The position numbers and the translations under genes were made by a program. The notes under the pieces were generated by a model. The model was given only the letters and a program-made list of their open reading frames with translations, ran no database searches and was not told the origin of the DNA. DNA of 64,000 nucleotides, from assembly GCA_002086835.1 (NCBI GenBank), contig MVIG01000008.1:1-64000 (forward strand). The letters run 5' to 3'. Every line of letters starts with the position of its first letter. Position 1 is the first letter of the stretch. Of this stretch, positions 47,111 through 56,085 are shown in pieces. The DNA comes from Mycolicibacterium porcinum (GTDB lineage: Bacteria; Actinomycetota; Actinomycetes; Mycobacteriales; Mycobacteriaceae).

Positions 47111-48001
47111 CTACAGCCGCGAGTGCTCGGAGATGTTGGTGTCGGTGGTGCGCAGCGGGCGGATCAGCGCGTCCTGGCTGAACGAGGCGATCAGCTCGCC
47201 TTCCTCGGTGTGCACCGCGCCTCGCACGTACGACATGCCCGAGCCGACCTGCGTGCTCTCGTGGCTGTAGAGCAGCCAGCCGTCCCACCGGACCGGTTCG
47301 TGGAAGCTCACCGTGACGGTCATCGGCGCGGTCGAGACGGTGAGATGCGCCTGCGCGGTGCCGATGCCCTCATGCGCCCGCATGGTCGTTGAGATACCCA
47401 GGTGTCCGGTGAAGTACGCGATGAGCGCCTTGGCCAGATCATCGCGGGCCGGAACGGGGTCGTAGTGCAGCCAGGCATAGAGCTCGGGCGGACCGACCTC
47501 GTCGGGGCTGTTCACGTCGACGACGTCGACCAGCCGCAGCTCGCGACCGATCATCGGCATGTGGGAGACGTTCGAATCGGCCGGGCCCGCGACCTCTGGC
47601 CGTGGCAGGTGATGACGGATCACGTCGCCGGAGGGCACATCGGTGAACACCGTGATGGTGATGCAGCGCTTGCCGTTCTGCGAAGCGGCGATCACGGCGG
47701 TGGCCGTGGAGCGCCCTTCACTGATCACATCGACGTCGAGCTCGACGGGCGGGCCCACCATGACGGCCCGGGCGAACACGGCGTGGGCGGAGCGAACCGA
47801 CTTGTCCGGAAAGCGTTTCGCCGCCGCGACGATGGCTGCGCCGACGATCTGGGTCCCTTCCACCACCTGGCGCTCGTCGACACCGGCGATGCCGGTCTGC
47901 ACGGTGAAGTGGTTCTCCCCCGCGGGTTCGGCGTCGAACAGGTCGAGCAGCATCTGCAGCGTCCACTGCGTCGGCTCGGCCTCTTGCGGTTGGGCTGTCA
48001 T
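47111..48001 (-). CDS. Acyl-CoA thioesterase II (TesB-like)
   Basis: A 296-residue double hot-dog thioesterase. N-terminal half TGIAGVDERQVVEGTQIVGAAIVAA and SAHAVFARAVMVG; C-terminal half STAPMTVTVSFHEPVRWDGWLLYSHES and the catalytic-type Q/D around ESTQVGSGM. It probably hydrolyses fatty or branched acyl-CoA. It follows the LLM oxidoreductase by 13 bases and converges with the SDR. ATG 48001 is preferred; upstream codons are not conserved. Confidence 0.85.
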   Translation of the reverse strand: MTAQPQEAEPTQWTLQMLLDLFDAEPAGENHFTVQTGIAGVDERQVVEGTQIVGAAIVAAAKRFPDKSVRSAHAVFARAVMVGPPVELDVDVISEGRSTATAVIAASQNGKRCITITVFTDVPSGDVIRHHLPRPEVAGPADSNVSHMPMIGRELRLVDVVDVNSPDEVGPPELYAWLHYDPVPARDDLAKALIAYFTGHLGISTTMRAHEGIGTAQAHLTVSTAPMTVTVSFHEPVRWDGWLLYSHESTQVGSGMSYVRGAVHTEEGELIASFSQDALIRPLRTTDTNISEHSRL

Positions 48002-48014
48002 CGTCCTTTTCCTT

Positions 48015-48848
48015 TCATGCGTTGATGACTGTCTCGGCGAATTCCGAAATAGTTTGGGGTGCTGCGAAATCGGCGAACCACACATAGAAGCGTTCGACGC
48101 CATGGGCCGACAACCCGGCGAAGTGGGCGGTGAGTTCCGAAGCGTCGCCGCACACCAATCCGTCGCCGAGGTGCCCGAACAACCGGGTGCTGCGCTCGAT
48201 CACCGCCGAGCGGTCGGCGTCCCGCCCGACGAAGCCGACCATCTGCTGAAGGGAGACGCGTGCCGAACCCACCGTCGGCAGCAGTGCGGGCAGGCGGTCG
48301 AGCTGGTGCGACGGAACGTTCCACCAGTCGGCATGGGCGCGTACCAGTTCCATCATGCGCTTGCCGGTTCCGCCCAGTACCAACGGAATTGGATGGTCCG
48401 GACGTGGAGTCTGCGCTCGTTCGCCGTCACCCCAGTACTGCTGGAGCAATTGCAGGTTCTCACCGAGCCTGCGCACCCGTGCGGCCGCGTCACCGGTCTC
48501 GATGCCGAACCGCTCGAACTCCTGCGGCCACGAACCCGCGCCCAGTCCGAGCTCGAAGCGGCCGCCGCTGGCCGCCGACAAAGTGACGGCCTGCTTGGCC
48601 AGCACCGCCGGGTGACGGAACGCGTCACACAGCACCAGGTGCCCGATCTTCAGGCGTTCGGTGCGGGCCGCCACCCATACGGCGACAGTCATTGCCTCCC
48701 AGATGCTTTGATGTGTCGCACCGGGAGCCTCGAGGTGGTCGATGAGCGCGATGCCGTCGAATCCACTGGCTTCGGCCAGCCGCGCACGCTCGGCGATGTC
48801 GTCGACATCCAGCCGGACCTGGGGCAGGAACAGGAACCACTCACTCAT
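48015..48848 (-). CDS. LLM-class F420-dependent oxidoreductase
   Basis: A 277-residue TIM-barrel luciferase-like protein, with LPQVRLDVDDIAERARLAEASGFDGIALIDHL at the start, KIGHLVLCDAFRHPAVLAKQAVTL and LVLGGTGKRMMELVRAHADWWN. It is the first gene of a two-gene transcript with the thioesterase. It is divergent from a TetR gene that shares a GGTAACGTCATT box. Substrate unknown. Confidence 0.87.
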   Translation of the reverse strand: MSEWFLFLPQVRLDVDDIAERARLAEASGFDGIALIDHLEAPGATHQSIWEAMTVAVWVAARTERLKIGHLVLCDAFRHPAVLAKQAVTLSAASGGRFELGLGAGSWPQEFERFGIETGDAAARVRRLGENLQLLQQYWGDGERAQTPRPDHPIPLVLGGTGKRMMELVRAHADWWNVPSHQLDRLPALLPTVGSARVSLQQMVGFVGRDADRSAVIERSTRLFGHLGDGLVCGDASELTAHFAGLSAHGVERFYVWFADFAAPQTISEFAETVINA

Positions 48849-48911
48849 CGATCCGCAGCCGCAGTCGATCCAACACAGTAATCACAAGCCGCCTATTGCT
48901 TCTACAGAAAC

Positions 48912-48923
48912 GGTAACGTCATT
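48912..48923. promoter_or_regulatory. GGTAACGTCATT box 1, between LLM and TetR genes
   Basis: GGTAACGTCATT lies between the divergent LLM and TetR genes, about 35 bases before the TetR start. It recurs at 49660-49671 before the amidohydrolase gene, where it extends to a symmetric GGTAA-N5-TTACC. Confidence 0.55.
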
Positions 48924-48957
48924 CTCGCAAGTGCAGCATGACGGAGGTGATGGCGCA

Positions 48958-49596
48958 ATGGCTAGGCCGGCCGAACGAACGTCCGCCGGCGCACGCGCCG
49001 AGGCGCAGGCGGACCGGGCCCGCCGGTTCATGAAATCGGCACTCGCCATCCTGGGCGAGACCGGACGCACCGACTTCACCGTGCTGGAGGTCGTGGAGCG
49101 CTCCAAGACCTCCTTGAGGTCGTTCTACCAGCACTTTTCCACCAAGGACGAGCTGTTGCTGGCGCTCATCGACAAGATCATGGCCGAGTCCACGCAGCGA
49201 TGGCGCTCCGATACCGACGGCCTGGCCGGGCCCGAGGCGCTGCGGCTACTCATCGAGCGCATCACCCTCCCGGCCTCGTCGAGCACCCAGGACAGCATCA
49301 ACCGCGGCCTGACCTTCTACAACGACCATCTCGCCGAGTCACTGCCCCGCGAATACGCCCGGGTGCTGGCGCCGTTGCACGAGCTCATCGGCGATATCCT
49401 GCGCCGCGGCATGGACTCGGGCGCCTTCCGGTCCGACATCGACATCCAGAGCACCGCGGCCCTGATCATGCAGTCGGTGCTCGGCGCGATGCGCCTGCGC
49501 TCACTGGGCGTCGAGCTCAACGGCGCACCCATCGAGGGCAAGCACATCTACGACTTCTGCACGCGCGGCCTACTGGCCCCCGGATCCTCGGCCTGA
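48958..49596 (+). CDS. TetR-family regulator
   Basis: A 212-residue regulator with helix-turn-helix RTDFTVLEVVERSKTSLRSFYQHFSTKDELLLALIDKIMAE (about 38-80). The ligand domain has a hydrophobic helix DIQSTAALIMQSVLGAMRLRSL. It stands between the LLM/thioesterase and the amidohydrolase/acyl-CoA dehydrogenase groups, each preceded by the same box. It therefore probably controls both. ATG 48958 is preceded by GGAGG. Confidence 0.88.
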   Translation: MARPAERTSAGARAEAQADRARRFMKSALAILGETGRTDFTVLEVVERSKTSLRSFYQHFSTKDELLLALIDKIMAESTQRWRSDTDGLAGPEALRLLIERITLPASSSTQDSINRGLTFYNDHLAESLPREYARVLAPLHELIGDILRRGMDSGAFRSDIDIQSTAALIMQSVLGAMRLRSLGVELNGAPIEGKHIYDFCTRGLLAPGSSA

Positions 49597-49659
49597 CCAG
49601 CACTTTCTACCAGCTTTGGGCGATCGCCCGAATGGGCTCGTCCAGGCCGGCCGTACCGT

Positions 49660-49674
49660 GGTAACGTCATTACC
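49660..49674. promoter_or_regulatory. GGTAACGTCATTACC box 2, before the amidohydrolase gene
   Basis: GGTAA-CGTCA-TTACC is a 15-bp inverted repeat, 34 bases before ATG 49709. It contains the 12-bp sequence of box 1 exactly. Likely the TetR operator of the downstream operon. Confidence 0.6.
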
Positions 49675-49708
49675 AGTTTCGAAAACCAGACTCTTCCAGG
49701 AGGCGAAC

Positions 49709-50938
49709 ATGCCCTCACGCGAGCTTCCCTATCCGGTGTTCGACGCCGACAACCACTTCTATGAGCCCCAAGAGGCGCTGACCAAGTTCCTGCCAGACAA
49801 TCGCAAGGGCGTCATCGACTACATCGATGTGCACGGCCGCACGAAGATCGTGGTGCGCAACCAGATCAGTGACTACATCCCGAATCCCACGTTCGAGGTC
49901 GTCGCCCGGCCGGGCGCCCAGGAGGAGTACTTCCGCCACGGCAGCGGAGGCAAGAGCTACCGCGAGATAATGGGCAAGCCGATGAAGGCGATCCCGGCGT
50001 TCCGCAATCCGGAAGCGCGCCTTGAGGTTCTGGACAGCCTCGGCTTGGACTACACGATCATGTTCCCGACGCTGGCCAGCCTGGTCGAGGAACGCCTGAA
50101 AGACGATCCGGATCTGATTCTCGACATCATCCACGCGCTCAACGAATGGATGTACGAGACTTGGCAATTCAACTACTCCGACCGCATCTTCTCCACCCCG
50201 GTGATCAATCTCGGTGTCGTCGACCGCGCCCTCGAAGAGCTTGAGTGGTGCCTGGAACGCGGGGCGAAGACCGTGCTGGTCCGTCCGGCTCCGGTGCCCG
50301 GTTACCGCGGCTCCCGCTCACTCGGGTTCCCCGAATTCGACCCGTTCTGGGACGCTTGCGTGAAAGCCGGTATCCCGGTGTGCATGCACGCCTCCGACAG
50401 CGGTTACGCGCAGTACCTCAACGACTGGGAGCCGGCCGACGAGTTCCTGCCGTTCAAACCGACCTCGTTCCGGATGGTCGCGATGGGCAAGCGTCCGATC
50501 GAGGACACCATGGCCGCGCTCGTCTGCCACGGTGCGTTGACCCGCAACCCCGACCTGCGGATCCTGTCGGTGGAGAACGGCGCCTCGTGGGTGCCCTACC
50601 TGTTCCACCAATTCGAGGACGTCTACTCGAAGATGCCGCAGGAGTTCCCCGAGGATCCGGTCGAGGCCTTCAAGCGGTGCGTATACGTCGCCCCGTTCTG
50701 GGAGGACGACTTCAAGAAGATGGGCGACCTCTGCGGCATCGACCGCATCATCTTCGGATCCGACTGGCCGCACCCGGAGGGTCTGGCCGATCCGATCAAC
50801 CTGGTCGACGACCTCCAGGCCCACGGCCTCGACGAGGAAGGTGTCCGAAAGGTGATGGGCGGCAACCTCGTCGACCTGTTCAAGGTCGAGAACAAGAAGG
50901 TCTACCGTCCCGATGTCCCGGCGCTCGTCCTGAACTGA
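49709..50938 (+). CDS. Amidohydrolase-2 family metal-dependent hydrolase/decarboxylase
   Basis: A 409-residue ACMSD-like TIM-barrel protein. The metal-binding motif is near the start (VFDADNHFYEP, D-x-D-N-H), with a His in CMHASDSG and an Asp in IIFGSDWPHPEG. Family members decarboxylate or hydrolyse carboxylated ring-opened products. It is first in an operon with two acyl-CoA dehydrogenases. ATG 49709 is preceded by AGGAGG. Confidence 0.88.
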   Translation: MPSRELPYPVFDADNHFYEPQEALTKFLPDNRKGVIDYIDVHGRTKIVVRNQISDYIPNPTFEVVARPGAQEEYFRHGSGGKSYREIMGKPMKAIPAFRNPEARLEVLDSLGLDYTIMFPTLASLVEERLKDDPDLILDIIHALNEWMYETWQFNYSDRIFSTPVINLGVVDRALEELEWCLERGAKTVLVRPAPVPGYRGSRSLGFPEFDPFWDACVKAGIPVCMHASDSGYAQYLNDWEPADEFLPFKPTSFRMVAMGKRPIEDTMAALVCHGALTRNPDLRILSVENGASWVPYLFHQFEDVYSKMPQEFPEDPVEAFKRCVYVAPFWEDDFKKMGDLCGIDRIIFGSDWPHPEGLADPINLVDDLQAHGLDEEGVRKVMGGNLVDLFKVENKKVYRPDVPALVLN

Positions 50939-50976
50939 TCTCGTCCTCCTCACACACAAGAAGCTGGGCCGACTCC

Positions 50977-52137
50977 ATGACCGATGTGGCAAACCCCGAA
51001 CAGATGCTGTTCACCTCCACCGCGCAGGCCTTCCTGGAAAAGGAGGTGCCGCTGACCCGGGTGCGTCAGCTGCATGCCGAGGGCATCTCGTTCGACCCCC
51101 GATGGTGGGGCCGTGCAGCGGAATTGGGATGGGCCAGCCTGCTGGTGCCAGAGGAGCTGGGCGGCGGCAGCCCGTCCGGGGACGGCGTCACCGACCTGGC
51201 CCTGCTGGCCGAGCAAGCCGGGCGGACGGTGGCACCGGGTCCGTTGCACCCGGTCAGTACCGTGCTGGCCGGCCTGATCGAAGCACCCGGCGGTCACGAG
51301 GAATTGATCGAAGCTCTGGTGTCGGGCGAGACCGTGGCGTCCTGGGCGGCCTACGAGCCGAACCGGCCGTTCGGGGCCCTGCAGTCCGCCACCGGCGTCT
51401 TCACCACGGCCACTCGCACCGGCTCGGGCTACCGCATCGACGGCGTCAAGGACCGGGTCGAAGCCGGCGACCAGAGTGGGGCGGTGCTGGTGGTAGCCGT
51501 ATGCGACGGCGAGATCAGACAGTTCGTGGTGCCCACCGACGCCGCCGGGGTGACGGTCACGCCGCAGAACTCGGTGGACCTGGTCAAGCGTTACGCCCGA
51601 GTGCAATTCGACGGGGTCGAGGTCGGCGAGTCCGCCGCGGTGGGGTCCGCCGGGCAGACACCGGCCATCATCGAACGCCAGCGGCAGGTGGCCCTGGTGT
51701 TGCAGTGCGCCGAGATCGTGGGAATCCTCGACACGGTGCTCACGATGACGAATCAGTGGCTCGTCGACCGCCACAGTTTCGGGCGTCCGTTGGCGTCGTA
51801 CCAGGCGCTCAAGCATCGCGCAGCCGACATGAAGATGTGGTTCGAAGCCGCGCGGGCCACCACCGCCGGGGCTGTCGCCGCGGTGTCCGAACGCTCACCG
51901 GAAGCACCGAAGCTCGTCAGCGTCGCGAAAGCCTATGTGGCCGAACGCGCTCCCGTGATGCTGCAGGACTGCGTGCAGTTGCACGGCGGCATCGGCGTGA
52001 CCTGGGAGCACGACCTGCATCTGTACCTGCGCAGGGTTGCCCTGTACCGGGCGCTCTACGGCTCACCAGAAGACCACCATCGCGCGGTGTACGCGCTGAG
52101 CCGCAAGACCGACGCAGTCGAGGAGATCGGGGCATGA
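50977..52137 (+). CDS. Acyl-CoA dehydrogenase (first of a pair)
   Basis: A 386-residue FAD-dependent enzyme with the ACAD fold. N-terminal domain LGWASLLVPEELGGGSPSGDGV, beta domain around TGVFTTATRTGSGYRIDGVKD and C-terminal VQLHGGIGVTWEHDLHLYLRR. It lacks the usual nucleotide-loop consensus, which fits the partner role in mycobacterial heteromeric ACADs (such as ChsE). It is followed by the second ACAD with ATGA overlap. Confidence 0.87.
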   Translation: MTDVANPEQMLFTSTAQAFLEKEVPLTRVRQLHAEGISFDPRWWGRAAELGWASLLVPEELGGGSPSGDGVTDLALLAEQAGRTVAPGPLHPVSTVLAGLIEAPGGHEELIEALVSGETVASWAAYEPNRPFGALQSATGVFTTATRTGSGYRIDGVKDRVEAGDQSGAVLVVAVCDGEIRQFVVPTDAAGVTVTPQNSVDLVKRYARVQFDGVEVGESAAVGSAGQTPAIIERQRQVALVLQCAEIVGILDTVLTMTNQWLVDRHSFGRPLASYQALKHRAADMKMWFEAARATTAGAVAAVSERSPEAPKLVSVAKAYVAERAPVMLQDCVQLHGGIGVTWEHDLHLYLRRVALYRALYGSPEDHHRAVYALSRKTDAVEEIGA

Positions 52138-53399
52138 CCGAGACCGTGAGCACCACCGCCGGCACAGAGTCAGTCGAAGAGTTCGCCCTGCGCGCCCGGT
52201 CCTGGCTGGCAGACAACATGCCGTCGATCGATCCGGACAACCCCCCGTTCGCGGTGCGCGCAGAAGCCGAATCCTGGGAGCGCGCAAAGGAACTGCAGAA
52301 GCGGCTCTACGAAGGCGGATTCGCCGGCATCTGCTTCCCCCGCGAGTACGGCGGCCTGGGTCTCGACTACGCATACCAAAAGGCATTCAACGACGAGTGC
52401 GTCGCCTACGAGATGCCGTTGATCCTCAACACCCCGTCGTTCACCATCTGCGGCGCGACGATTCTCGACATGGGTAGCGATGATCAGAAGCGCGAACGCA
52501 TCTCGGCTGCGATCCGCGGCGACGAGGTGCTCTGCCAGTTGCTGTCCGAACCCAGCGGCGGGTCCGATCTGGCAGGCGTGATCACCCGCGCCGAGCTCCA
52601 TGGCGACACGTGGGTCATCAACGGCGCCAAGACCTGGAGCACCAGCGCGTTTGCGGCCGACTACGGGTTGATGCTGGCCCGGACCGATTGGACCGTGCCC
52701 AAACATGAGGGCCTGACCATGTTTCTGGTGCCGCTGAACGCACCGGGGATCACGATGCGCCGCATCACCGAGGTCAACGGCAACGAGGAGTTCTGCGAGG
52801 AGTTCTTCGACAACCTCGAGCTTCCCGCGAACGCCGTCGTGGGCGAGGTCAACGACGGCTGGACGGTCGCCTCCCGCCAGCTGCATCACGAGCGTCGCGC
52901 TGTCGGCGGCGGTTCGGAGTTCGCCAGCGGCACCGGCGCCGAGAACGCCAACGAGATGCCGCCGGATCACATCGGCCTGGCCGAGGCCACCGGCCAGGGC
53001 GACGACGCGCGCGTGCAGGATCTCGCCGGCCGCGCCCTGGTGCGACGCATCGTCAAGAAGCAGCTCATCGACCACGTCGGCACAGCGATCGGGAACGGTT
53101 CGCTGCCACCGAATGCGGGCACCTTGATCCGGCTGTTCCACGCCGAGACCACCGAACTCGAAGTGGACACCGCGTTGGCGATCGCGGGCACGGCCGGGGT
53201 GATCGACGAGGGAAGCGACGGCGCTCCCGGTCTTCTCGACATCGGCGTGCGGTACCTGTCCCGCCAGACCGGGTCGTTGGGCGGCGGCAGCTCGGAGATG
53301 GCGCGCAACGTGATCGGCGAGCGGATCCTGGGCTTCCCCCGCGAGCACGCGGCCGACCGCGGTGTGCCGTTCAATCAGGTCAAGCGCAACAAGAGCTGA
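52134..53399 (+). CDS. Acyl-CoA dehydrogenase (second of a pair)
   Basis: A 421-residue ACAD. GFAGICFPREYGGLGLDYAYQKAFNDEC leads the N-terminal domain, and CQLLSEPSGGSDLAG plus INGAKTWSTSAF are the FAD/substrate contacts. The C-terminus has TGSLGGGSSEMARNVIGERILGFPRE. Tandem ACAD genes in mycobacteria often encode alpha2-beta2 enzymes for steroid or terpenoid side chains or rings. It ends the amidohydrolase operon. Confidence 0.9.
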   Translation: MTETVSTTAGTESVEEFALRARSWLADNMPSIDPDNPPFAVRAEAESWERAKELQKRLYEGGFAGICFPREYGGLGLDYAYQKAFNDECVAYEMPLILNTPSFTICGATILDMGSDDQKRERISAAIRGDEVLCQLLSEPSGGSDLAGVITRAELHGDTWVINGAKTWSTSAFAADYGLMLARTDWTVPKHEGLTMFLVPLNAPGITMRRITEVNGNEEFCEEFFDNLELPANAVVGEVNDGWTVASRQLHHERRAVGGGSEFASGTGAENANEMPPDHIGLAEATGQGDDARVQDLAGRALVRRIVKKQLIDHVGTAIGNGSLPPNAGTLIRLFHAETTELEVDTALAIAGTAGVIDEGSDGAPGLLDIGVRYLSRQTGSLGGGSSEMARNVIGERILGFPREHAADRGVPFNQVKRNKS

Positions 53400-53479
53400 C
53401 CGCGTTCGCCGATCCGGCCGGGCCGCACCGGCCGGTGTGCCGCGTACGGTGGGGGCCAGCCAACGCGGGGAGAATCCTG

Positions 53480-53914
53480 ATGCCCACCATTCATGTGGAA
53501 CGAGTGATCGGCGCACCACTGGAGCAGGTCTTCGACTGGATGGCCGATCCGGCGGGCCTGGCCACCGCACCGCTGGTGCTCCGGTCTCGCTGGGCGACGG
53601 GTTGGTCGCAGCCCGCCGCCGGGGCCGTCCGGGCAGTGACCGGGACCGGTATGTGGTTTCGGGAGGAGATCACCGCCTACGACCGCCCGAACAGTTACTC
53701 GTATCTGATCATCGGGTCGTTCCCGCCGTTCGACCATGACGGCGGCACACTGACTTTCACGCCCGACGGCGACGGCACGCACGTCGACTGGACGACCAGC
53801 TACACCCACCCCGCCCGAGGCGGCGGTAAGGCCATGGAGTCCGTCAGTTCACCGCTGCTCGCCTGGAACTTCCGTGCCATCCTTGCCAACTGCGCCAAGG
53901 CTCTGGAGCCCTGA
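53480..53914 (+). CDS. SRPBCC family protein (paralogue of 43619-44065)
   Basis: A 144-residue helix-grip protein, IHVERVIGAPLEQVFDWMADPAGL, with WFREEITAYDRPNSYSYL and SFPPFDHDGG. It is clearly paralogous to the gene at 43619. The two bracket the catabolic island. Its start, ATG 53480, is preceded by GGGGAGA. Ligand unknown. Confidence 0.82.
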   Translation: MPTIHVERVIGAPLEQVFDWMADPAGLATAPLVLRSRWATGWSQPAAGAVRAVTGTGMWFREEITAYDRPNSYSYLIIGSFPPFDHDGGTLTFTPDGDGTHVDWTTSYTHPARGGGKAMESVSSPLLAWNFRAILANCAKALEP

Positions 53915-53922
53915 GACAACGG

Positions 53923-54939
53923 TCAGAACAGCGTCGGCTGCGCGACCGCCGGCGCCGCTGCAGCCTGCGGAGCCGTCTCCGGCACCATCCGGGCCTGACG
54001 TGCCAGCCCGTGTCTGGCCACCAACGGTGCGACGCGCGTCCGCAACATGTCGCGGTAGTCGGCGGGCAGGTAAGCCCCGCGCCGGTACAGCCGCTGGTAG
54101 CCACCGACCAGATCAGGACGTGTGCGTCCCAGCCAATCCATGAACCAGCCGCGGGTGGAACCGCGCAGATGCAGGCCGAACACCGTCACCCCGCTCGCAC
54201 CGGCCGCCGCGATCCGGCCGAGCAACGCGTCGAGGTGCTCGACGGAATCGGTCAGGTACGGCAGCACCGGGGCAACCATGACGTGACAGTCCAGGCCCGC
54301 CTCGCGGATCGCCGAGATCAGGCCGAGGCGTGCTTGCGGCGAGGGTGTCCCCGGTTCGACCTCGCGGTGCAGATCGTCGTCGCCGACCGCCAGTGACACC
54401 GCGACACTGACCGGGACCCGGCCGGCTGCGTCGGCGATCAGTCCGAGGTCGCGACGCAGCAGCGTGCCCTTGGTGAGAATGGAAAAGGGCGTGCCGGAGT
54501 CCGCCAGCGCCTCGATGATCCCGGGCATCAGCGCATACCTGCCCTCGGCCCGCTGGTAGGGATCGGTGTTGGTGCCCAGCGCGACGGTCTCCCTGGTCCA
54601 AGACGGGCGACGCAGTTCCCGGCGCAGCACTTCGGCGACGTTGGTCTTGACCACCACCTGCGTGTCGAAGTCCGACCCGCAGTCCAGATCGAGGTACTCG
54701 TGGGTGGGACGCGCGAAGCAGTAGCGGCAGGCGTGACTGCAGCCGCGATAGCCGTTGACGGTGAAGCGGAACGGCAGCGCGGATGCCGCAGGCACCTTGT
54801 TGAGCGCCGACTTGCACAGCACCTCGTGGAACGTCATCCCCTCGAACTGCGGCGAGCGGACGCTGCGCACGAAACCGACCCGCTGCAGGCCGGGCAGTGC
54901 ACCGTCGTCGACCCCTATGGCCTGTCCATCCCAGCGCAC
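53923..54939 (-). CDS. Radical SAM protein (Rv2578c family), SOS-regulated
   Basis: A 338-residue radical SAM protein. The 4Fe-4S motif Cx3Cx2C is at Cys67, Cys71 and Cys74 (RGCSHACRYCFARPTHEYL), in the spore-photoproduct-lyase-like group. GTNTDPYQRAEGRY and SILTKGTLLRRDL follow in the barrel. A DNA-damage repair role is likely, because its start is covered by a perfect SOS box at 54947-54962, as I recall for Rv2578c. GTG 54939 is chosen for the homology and promoter; open codons to 55056 overlap the LacI gene. Confidence 0.9.
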   Translation of the reverse strand: MRWDGQAIGVDDGALPGLQRVGFVRSVRSPQFEGMTFHEVLCKSALNKVPAASALPFRFTVNGYRGCSHACRYCFARPTHEYLDLDCGSDFDTQVVVKTNVAEVLRRELRRPSWTRETVALGTNTDPYQRAEGRYALMPGIIEALADSGTPFSILTKGTLLRRDLGLIADAAGRVPVSVAVSLAVGDDDLHREVEPGTPSPQARLGLISAIREAGLDCHVMVAPVLPYLTDSVEHLDALLGRIAAAGASGVTVFGLHLRGSTRGWFMDWLGRTRPDLVGGYQRLYRRGAYLPADYRDMLRTRVAPLVARHGLARQARMVPETAPQAAAAPAVAQPTLF

Positions 54940-54946
54940 ATGTTCA

Positions 54947-54962
54947 TCGAACGCTTGTTCGA
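54947..54962 (-). promoter_or_regulatory. Mycobacterial SOS (LexA) box
   Basis: TCGAAC-GCTT-GTTCGA is a perfect match to the mycobacterial LexA consensus TCGAAC-N4-GTTCGA. TTGACA at 54974-54969 is a -35, and the SOS box overlaps the -10 region, ending 8 bases before GTG 54939. LexA binding would block this promoter. Confidence 0.8.
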
Positions 54963-54995
54963 GTTTGATGTCAAGGTAATTCCACCCGTGTCGGG

Positions 54996-56021
54996 TCAGC
55001 CGGCACCACACCGCCTCGTCGAGTCCCGCGCCACCAGAACAGGTTTCGTCCGGCACTGGCCGGCATTCTTCCCGGCCAGCAATTCAGCCAGCAGCCCCAG
55101 GGCGTCGCGGCCCATGTCGAAGGCGTGAGATTCGATCGAGGTCAGCGGGACATGCATCTCAGCGGTCAGCGCGATGTTGTTGAAGCCGATCAGCGATACG
55201 TCCGCGCCCACACGCAAGCCATGGTTACGGATCGAACCCGCCGCGCCGATCGCGGCGAAGTCGTTCACGGCGAACAACGCAGTCGGCGGTGACGCGCCAT
55301 CGAGCATGCGGTCCGCGGCGAGGTGCCCACCGTTACTGTCCAATCCCGAGTAAACGATGTTCTCCGCCGGCACCTCCACCCCGGCTTCCCGGAAGCGGTC
55401 GACAAAACCTGCCGGCCGATCGATGCCGGTGCTCGCGTGCGTCAGGCCGGCGATGACGCCGACCCGGCGGTGACCCAGCTCGAGGAGGTGTTCGGCCGCC
55501 AGGCGGCCGCCCAGGTAGTTGTCGCAGGTCGCCGCGGGATACCCGGCGACACTGCGGTTCACAAGGACGAACGGCACCTCACGTCGAGTCAGCTCCTCGA
55601 GCACCGTGTGGTCGTCGGCGCGCGCATCGCCGAGGATGAGCCCGTCGACGCGACGGTCGAGCATCATCTCGATCCGCTTGCGCTGATCGTCAGGAGAATC
55701 CTGGGTATTTGCCACGAATGCCGTCAGACCACGCTCGGCGGCGCCCGACTCGATGCCCTCGTAGACGGTTGCCAGCACGACGTCGCTCAACCGGGGAACC
55801 AGCACGCCCACCAAGTTGGTGCGTTTGGTACGCAGGCTGGCTGCGTGTGGATTCGGCCGGTAGTTCACCTCCGCCGCACGTTGACGGATACGTTCCGCGG
55901 TGGCGCCCGATGCAGCACGTTCACCTTCGCGCATCCCGTTGAGCACGCGCGCGACAGTCGACACATGTAGGCCGAGGTCGTCGGCGATCGACTGCAGCGT
56001 TGCTTGTTTCGACTTGCCCAC
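54996..56021 (-). CDS. LacI-family repressor
   Basis: A 341-residue regulator. The helix-turn-helix is TLQSIADDLGLHVSTVARVLNG, followed by NYRPNPHAASLRTKRTNLVGVLVPRLSDV (hinge) and a periplasmic-binding-protein-like sensor domain. GTG 56021 (VGKSKQATLQ) is chosen. It is divergent from the nitrilase operon, with two tandem palindromes at 56086-56112 between, so it likely represses both. The inducer should be the operon's substrate or an intermediate. Confidence 0.92.
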   Translation of the reverse strand: MGKSKQATLQSIADDLGLHVSTVARVLNGMREGERAASGATAERIRQRAAEVNYRPNPHAASLRTKRTNLVGVLVPRLSDVVLATVYEGIESGAAERGLTAFVANTQDSPDDQRKRIEMMLDRRVDGLILGDARADDHTVLEELTRREVPFVLVNRSVAGYPAATCDNYLGGRLAAEHLLELGHRRVGVIAGLTHASTGIDRPAGFVDRFREAGVEVPAENIVYSGLDSNGGHLAADRMLDGASPPTALFAVNDFAAIGAAGSIRNHGLRVGADVSLIGFNNIALTAEMHVPLTSIESHAFDMGRDALGLLAELLAGKNAGQCRTKPVLVARDSTRRCGAG

Positions 56022-56085
56022 TCCGGTCTTTCTGTTTGCCGTGCCCTCACCTCTTGACAGTGACGCGCAACACGGAGCAGTATAG

